From contig NZ_CP092334.1 of assembly GCF_018595685.2 (NCBI RefSeq), positions 2,074,001 through 2,138,000 of the forward strand: a stretch of 64,000 bases of DNA, given 5' to 3'. Position numbers and translations under genes: made by a program. Position 1 is the first letter of the stretch; every line of letters starts with the position of its first letter. The notes beneath the pieces were generated by a model. That model made no database searches and had not been told where the DNA came from. It saw nothing but the letters and a program-made list of their open reading frames with translations. The stretch comes from Flavihumibacter rivuli (GTDB lineage Bacteria; Bacteroidota; Bacteroidia; Chitinophagales; Chitinophagaceae). This document shows positions 59,582 to 64,000 of the stretch, one piece after another.

Positions 59582-61006
59582 ATGAATCCAGATGAAAAAG
59601 TTCTAGCATACATTGACAAGGAAGCGGAAAGTTTCCGGGACCGGATCGCAACAGTGGATGCCAAAGGCAAAAGGAACTGGATCTATGCCCAGCAGCCAAG
59701 GGGAAGGTTCACCAATATGCGCACTTATGTGAGCTGGTTGTTCTTTGTGATCTTCCTTGCTCTGCCATTTATCCATATCAATGGCAGGCCCTTATTCCTG
59801 TTCAATATCCCGGAAGCCAAGTTCATCCTCTTTGGGAAGGTGTTCTGGCCGCAGGACTTTTTCATCTTCGGTCTGACGATGATCGCCTTTGTGATCTTTA
59901 TCGTCCTCTTTACAGCAGCATTCGGCCGTTTGTTCTGCGGATGGGTTTGCCCACAGACCGTCTTTATGGAAATGGTCTTCCGCAAAATTGAATATGCCAT
60001 CGAAGGCGACGCCTCCAGCCAGAAGCTGTTGGCCAAAGCGCCCTGGAATACTGATAAAATAGTGAAGAAGACCACTAAACATGTGGTCTTCTTCCTGCTT
60101 TCCTTCATCATTGCCAATTTCTTCCTCTCCTATATCATCGGCATCAAGGAACTATGGAAGATCATCACGGAACCAATAGACCAGCATTTTGTAGGATTCC
60201 TTTCCATTTTCGTTTTCTCCGGGGTCTTCTACGCTGTATATGCATTCTTCCGTGAGCAGGCCTGTACCGTTGTTTGTCCTTATGGCCGCTTGCAGGGCGT
60301 ACTGCTCGACCGCAATTCCATGATCGTAGCCTACGATTACAAGCGCGGCGAACCCAGGGGTAAACTCAAAAAGAAAGAAGAGGAACACCTGGGTGATTGT
60401 ATCGATTGCCTGCAATGCGTGAAGGTTTGCCCAACCGGGATCGATATAAGGAATGGCACCCAGTTGGAATGCGTAAACTGTACTGCCTGCATCGATGCCT
60501 GTGATGCCATCATGGACAAGATCGGAAGGCCACAGGGCCTGATCCGTTATGCTTCAGAGAATGGCATTGCCAACCGTGAGCCCCTGAAGTACACCACCCG
60601 TATGAAGCTGTACTCGGTATTACTAATCGTTCTGCTGGTGATCCTCAGTACCTTGCTGATCACCAGGAAGGATGTGGACGCCACTGTCATGCGCACACCA
60701 GGCATGCTTTACCAGGAAAGGGGAACAGACAGTGTTTCCAATTTGTACAATATCAAGGTGGTCAATAAGACCATGGCAGAGATCCCGCTAACAGTAAAGC
60801 TCACCCGAAAAGATGGCAAGGTGGAAACCATTGGTAACGGTCCCATCCATGTAAAGGCTGAAGGACAGGGGGCAGGTTCCTTCTTTATTGTACTGCCCAG
60901 GAAGGCCATCACCCAAAGGAAAACAACCCTACAGGTAGAGCTGTATGAGGGTGATAAAAAAATAGACCAGATCAAAACAAATTTCATGGGCCCTGTTGCC
61001 CCTTAA
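59582..61006 (+). CDS. ccoG: cbb3 oxidase accessory protein CcoG
   Basis: This 474-residue membrane iron-sulphur protein (CcoG/FixG/RdxA) is a cupric reductase in cbb3 biogenesis. It has membrane helices, WVCPQTVFMEMVFRKIEY, ACTVVCPYGRLQG, and two [4Fe-4S] motifs (CIDCLQCVKVCP and CVNCTACIDACD), followed by a C-terminal immunoglobulin-like FixG domain. It lies 20 bp after ccoP and is followed immediately by ccoH. Confidence 0.95.
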   Translation: MNPDEKVLAYIDKEAESFRDRIATVDAKGKRNWIYAQQPRGRFTNMRTYVSWLFFVIFLALPFIHINGRPLFLFNIPEAKFILFGKVFWPQDFFIFGLTMIAFVIFIVLFTAAFGRLFCGWVCPQTVFMEMVFRKIEYAIEGDASSQKLLAKAPWNTDKIVKKTTKHVVFFLLSFIIANFFLSYIIGIKELWKIITEPIDQHFVGFLSIFVFSGVFYAVYAFFREQACTVVCPYGRLQGVLLDRNSMIVAYDYKRGEPRGKLKKKEEEHLGDCIDCLQCVKVCPTGIDIRNGTQLECVNCTACIDACDAIMDKIGRPQGLIRYASENGIANREPLKYTTRMKLYSVLLIVLLVILSTLLITRKDVDATVMRTPGMLYQERGTDSVSNLYNIKVVNKTMAEIPLTVKLTRKDGKVETIGNGPIHVKAEGQGAGSFFIVLPRKAITQRKTTLQVELYEGDKKIDQIKTNFMGPVAP

Positions 61007-61010
61007 ACAG

Positions 61011-61457
61011 ATGAAAATGCATTTTGGACATAAGATAATACTCAGCTTCGTTGCCTTCGGCGGCATCATGTTCTACCTTGTTTACAGGAGCATGACGACT
61101 GAGTTTGAACTGGTATCAAAAGAATACTACAAAGAAGAACTCGCCTACCAGGACGTGATCGATGCCACGCAGAATTCCAATGCACTGAACGGAAAAGTGA
61201 CGGTAAAGCAGGAGGAAGAACGCATCATGGTAAACCTTCCTGAGGAAATGAAAGGACAAGTGATCAGTGGTGAGCTCTATTTCTATTGTGCGGCCGATTC
61301 AAAAAAGGACCGGAAATTCCCGATCCAAACGGATGGCGGCCTGCAACAGGTGGTCCTTGCCGGCAAGCAGGTTCCATCCGGCGCCTATACGGTAAGGATC
61401 AGCTGGACCGCGCAGGACAAACCCTATTATTACGAACAATACCTGATGGTTCCATAA
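61011..61457 (+). CDS. ccoH: cbb3 oxidase accessory protein CcoH (FixH)
   Basis: This 148-residue protein counts from ATG 61011, 4 bp after the ccoG stop. It has an N-terminal membrane helix (GHKIILSFVAFGGIMFYLVY) and a periplasmic domain with the FixH pattern (ELVSKEYYKEELAYQDVIDA). It stabilises CcoI and oxidase assembly. Position after ccoG is standard. Confidence 0.92.
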   Translation: MKMHFGHKIILSFVAFGGIMFYLVYRSMTTEFELVSKEYYKEELAYQDVIDATQNSNALNGKVTVKQEEERIMVNLPEEMKGQVISGELYFYCAADSKKDRKFPIQTDGGLQQVVLAGKQVPSGAYTVRISWTAQDKPYYYEQYLMVP

Positions 61458-61458
61458 A

Positions 61459-62166
61459 ATGAACTGGGATATCATCATAGCGGGGCTCAGCCTGGGTATC
61501 ATCAGCAGTTTCCACTGTGTGGGAATGTGCGGACCGATCGCCTTTGCCCTCCCCGTTCAACATCTCAGTGCTACAGCAAGGACGATCGCCATCAGCGGCT
61601 ACCATATGGGAAGGATACTGACCTACTCCCTGATGGGTGCCATTTTTGGGACCATGGGAAGACAGGTTTACCTCGCGGGTTTCCAACGCTGGTTTTCGAT
61701 CGGGTTGGGTATCACTGTCCTTATGTTGCTGATCCAATACATCAGGGAAAGACAGTCCCTTCAACCCGGGGTGTTGAAAGGGTTCTATAACAAGGTACAA
61801 TCCTGGATGGGCATATTGCTGAAGGATGGAAGGCCTGTTTCTTTTGCCTTGCTGGGAATGGCTAATGGACTACTACCCTGTGGCATGGTGTACCTTGCGA
61901 TTGCAGGCGCTTTAAGTACCAACCAGGTAAGTGATGGTATTCTTTTCATGGCCATGTTTGGCACAGGTACCTTACCCGCAATGATGGCATTGAGTTTCTT
62001 TGGTTATCTGGCCAGTATCAGCCTGCGTAACAGGATCCGTAACATGATCCCTTATGTAATTGCAATAATGGGCATCCTGCTGATCCTCAGGGGACTGAAT
62101 CTAGGCATTCCTTTTATCAGCCCGGTTCTGGAATCTGCCCATGGAGAAGCAGTATCCTGCCATTGA
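61459..62166 (+). CDS. TauE/SafE-like (DsbD_2) membrane protein of the cbb3 cluster
   Basis: This 235-residue polytopic protein has the SSFHCVGMCGPIAFAL motif, repeated later as ANGLLPCGMVYLA, typical of the DsbD_2 / 'sulfite exporter TauE/SafE' proteins that follow cco genes in Bacteroidota and other phyla. Paired Cys and His residues in the first helices would fit copper or thiol handling. Its start is one base after the ccoH stop region, indicating the same operon. Transport substrate is not established. Confidence 0.9.
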   Translation: MNWDIIIAGLSLGIISSFHCVGMCGPIAFALPVQHLSATARTIAISGYHMGRILTYSLMGAIFGTMGRQVYLAGFQRWFSIGLGITVLMLLIQYIRERQSLQPGVLKGFYNKVQSWMGILLKDGRPVSFALLGMANGLLPCGMVYLAIAGALSTNQVSDGILFMAMFGTGTLPAMMALSFFGYLASISLRNRIRNMIPYVIAIMGILLILRGLNLGIPFISPVLESAHGEAVSCH

Positions 62167-62177
62167 CCAGGAGGGGC

Positions 62178-62399
62178 TTATTTCTCCCTGTCGGTATATC
62201 CCCATTCTTCCCCTTCTTCCAGTTCCCTCACCTTGACCGATTTATCCTTAAGCACAGTAATTACCAGCCAACCCATTACGAAAGGGGAAAGGGCAAAAAG
62301 GAATAGGAGCAATCCCAAACTTGCACCCTGCAGGTGCAAGAAGTTGTAAATAACTGCGAATGCAGTTGCTATAGACGCCACCAAAACACTCCGGTTCAT
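62178..62399 (-). CDS. Small two-helix membrane protein
   Basis: This 73-residue protein counts from ATG 62399, with two membrane helices (VLVASIATAFAVIYNFL; LGLLLFLFALSPFVMGWLVI) and an acidic C-terminus (RELEEGEEWGYTDREK). No family recognised. An upstream ATG at 62483 overlaps the histidine kinase gene and is rejected. It ends 11 bp from the convergent TauE/SafE-like gene. Confidence 0.68.
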   Translation of the reverse strand: MNRSVLVASIATAFAVIYNFLHLQGASLGLLLFLFALSPFVMGWLVITVLKDKSVKVRELEEGEEWGYTDREK

Positions 62400-62451
62400 A
62401 AACACGGGTTTCCTACTTAACCATCCAGTTATGAAAAATGTTCGTTCCTGG

Positions 62452-64000
62452 TCAGTTATCGGATGGTTGCAGGGGCAGTTCAACTGTTACCTGGGTACCC
62501 TTGTCCAGCTCACTTTCAAAATGGATGCGCCCCTTCAACAGGTCAGTATAGCGTTTCACGATATGCAGCCCGAGGCCGGTGCCCTGGATATTGAAGGCGT
62601 TCTTCGCACGGAAGAAACTGCTGAAGAGGTATTCCATGTCTTCCTTCGCCACCCCAATGCCCTGGTCCTGAACTTCCATTAGCAGGTTGGGGGACTTATC
62701 ATAGATCCTGATACTGATCCGCTTTCCGGGATCAGAGAACTTGATGGCATTGCTGATCAAATTGATCAGGATATGCTTGACCATCCGCTTATCAGTTTCG
62801 ATAACGGCCTGCCCATTCAGGTTAAGGTCGATCTCCTGGCCTTCTTTCAAATTCATGCGTAATTCTTCCACTACCTCCAGCACCAGGTCACGGATGGGAA
62901 CCTGCGCCAATTGCACCTGCACTTTTCCTTCTTCCAACTTGCCAAGGGAAAGGAAATCTTCCAGCAAATCATTCAGGTGCTTCACTGCATCCTTGATCCT
63001 TCGGATATGTTTGTCCCTTTTGTCCTGGTCTTCGGTATTGCGGTACTTTCCAATAAGCGTGGCAGAGGAAAGTACCGTACTCAATGGGGTACGGAACTCA
63101 TGGGAAGCCATGGACACAAACCTTGATTTGATCTCATTCAGTTCCTTTTCCTTATTCAGTGCCTCTTCCAATTCCTTTTGCGATCTTTCAAGTTCCCCCA
63201 ATGCCTCACGCAGTATCAGGGTCCTTTCTTCTACCTTGGTCTCCAGCTCCGTATTGAGCTTTCGAATATCATTGGTCACCTTCTCCAACTGTTCCTTTTG
63301 TTGCAACAATTTCTGTTCCGCTTCCTTACGCTGGGTAATGTCAATGATAAAGGCAATGACAAAATGCTCTTTCTTATTATTGAAATGGCTCAGGCTGATC
63401 TCAACAGGGAATTCCATACCATCCTTCCTAACGGCATACAGGTCGCGCCCCTGGCCCATCCTCCGGCTACTGGGATGTTTGTAAAAGTCGTTTCGGTATT
63501 GATGGTGACGGTCCTGGAAGCGGCCAGGGATCAGCTTTTCGATTGGCGAACCTAATAACTCTGATTTATCATAGCCGAATAACCGCTCCGCCTCGGGATT
63601 CACCAGTATGATCTGACCCGATCCGTTGGTCAGCACTATCCCTTCAGTAGCATATTCAAACAATGCATTGATCTGCTTTTCCTCTCCTTCCACCGTTCGA
63701 TACAGCCGCTTCAGGTAAACCACCAGCATCATGGTCATGATGATGACCACTGCAGAAAACAGGTGCTGTAACAACATGTGGGTAGTGGAAACCGTGTCCT
63801 GGGGATAAAATGCAGAAACAATTACCAGTGTAAGACCAGTGAAGCCGAAAATCCTGGTATACAGGTCGTCCTTCAGGAAGATCGTCAAGAGGATGGCAAT
63901 GATGAAACCGCCATCGAAAAAGCTGAAATCAGGTTGCTGGTACTGCATCACAGCAGTCGCCAGGATCACCACACAACAGAACAGGATAATAGGAAGGGGC
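62452..64000 (-). CDS. PAS-domain sensor histidine kinase (N-terminus beyond window)
   Basis: The C-terminal 515 or so codons are visible and the frame stays open to base 64000. The visible part has at least three membrane helices, a linker helix, one PAS domain (LFEYATEGIVLTNGSGQIIL ... VRKDGMEFPVEISLSHF, IIDITQRKEAEQ), a coiled coil and the kinase core: H box SMASHEFRTPLST, N box ILINLISNAIKF, G1 VQDQGIGVAKED and G2 GTGLGLHIVKRY. The PAS region has DRHHQYR where FixL has its haem-His helix, but this spacing is also common in haem-free PAS kinases. A GTG at 63972 is an unlikely start because hydrophobic coding sequence continues upstream. Confidence 0.92.
   Translation of the reverse strand, partial: PLPIILFCCVVILATAVMQYQQPDFSFFDGGFIIAILLTIFLKDDLYTRIFGFTGLTLVIVSAFYPQDTVSTTHMLLQHLFSAVVIIMTMMLVVYLKRLYRTVEGEEKQINALFEYATEGIVLTNGSGQIILVNPEAERLFGYDKSELLGSPIEKLIPGRFQDRHHQYRNDFYKHPSSRRMGQGRDLYAVRKDGMEFPVEISLSHFNNKKEHFVIAFIIDITQRKEAEQKLLQQKEQLEKVTNDIRKLNTELETKVEERTLILREALGELERSQKELEEALNKEKELNEIKSRFVSMASHEFRTPLSTVLSSATLIGKYRNTEDQDKRDKHIRRIKDAVKHLNDLLEDFLSLGKLEEGKVQVQLAQVPIRDLVLEVVEELRMNLKEGQEIDLNLNGQAVIETDKRMVKHILINLISNAIKFSDPGKRISIRIYDKSPNLLMEVQDQGIGVAKEDMEYLFSSFFRAKNAFNIQGTGLGLHIVKRYTDLLKGRIHFESELDKGTQVTVELPLQPSDN

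Noticed and set aside
1..64000. tRNA, rRNA, transposase, integrase or phage genes
   Set aside because: None was recognised on either strand by reading; a covariance-model scan would be needed to exclude small RNAs such as 4.5S or 6S RNA.

Overview
The window reads as chromosome of a Bacteroidota bacterium, most likely of the Chitinophagaceae; this rests on gene content and promoter style, and no rRNA is present to confirm it. Supporting signs are a fused CcoN-CcoO cbb3 oxidase with a single-haem CcoP, a NuoG lacking the molybdopterin domain, a short primary sigma factor, TonB/TPR envelope genes, DUF1080 and Tat-signal Gfo/Idh/MocA proteins, and several promoters with the Bacteroidota -7 box TAnnTTTG (clearest: TTTG-N19-TAATTTTG before rpsP).

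Layout. 1-8.5 kb: minus-strand respiratory complex I genes nuoA-B-C-D-E-F-G-H and the start of nuoI, interrupted by an exported NTF2-like gene (between nuoE and nuoF) and a GxxExxY nuclease-fold gene bracketed by inverted repeats (between nuoF and nuoG). 8.7-12.4 kb: a minus-strand envelope operon (TonB, small membrane protein, PstS-like lipoprotein, TPR protein). 12.5-14.5 kb: tyrosine phosphatase and hisS. 15.0-15.45 kb: island of palindromic repeats. 15.5-19.6 kb: a visibly AT-richer accessory stretch (aminotransferase, Crp/Fnr regulator, DinB-like, PNPOx-like, GNAT, lipoprotein). 20.5-26.1 kb: thiolase, rlmN, Spy-like protein and two pseudouridine synthases. 26.2-28.9 kb: exported DUF1080 / Gfo-Idh-MocA / DUF1080 operon, probably for 3-keto-sugar chemistry. 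29.1-33.7 kb: DgcA-like epimerase, DgcN-like DUF1611 protein and an exported beta-lactamase/D-aminoacylase fusion, which look like a D-amino-acid or muropeptide salvage unit. 33.9-38.1 kb: lipoprotein with four near-identical HGxPGHRCDI repeats, amidohydrolase, peroxiredoxin, DNA polymerase IV. 38.1-39.9 kb: hypothetical gene, second Crp/Fnr and second DinB-like gene. 39.9-40.65 kb: second repeat island. 40.7-44.1 kb: rimM, rpsP, ffh, rpoD. 44.4-51.7 kb: START-like protein, LptF/G permease, Tat-lipoprotein superoxide dismutase, CDF transporter, M20 dipeptidase, hslR, hsp20. 52.1-62.2 kb: a receiver-cNMP-HTH fused regulator divergent from the complete cbb3 cluster ccoI-S-NO-Q-P-G-H plus a TauE/SafE-like protein. 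62.2-64.0 kb: small membrane protein and a PAS histidine kinase running off the window end.

The energy theme is strong: complex I at one end and cbb3 oxidase with its maturation genes and probable oxygen or redox regulators at the other. The most unusual structure is the repeat-bracketed GxxExxY gene inside the nuo operon, together with two gene-less palindromes of related sequence elsewhere (23.4 kb and 50.7 kb). They could be autonomous and non-autonomous forms of one repeat element built around a PD-(D/E)xK nuclease-fold protein. No tRNA, rRNA, CRISPR array, transposase or phage gene was recognised.
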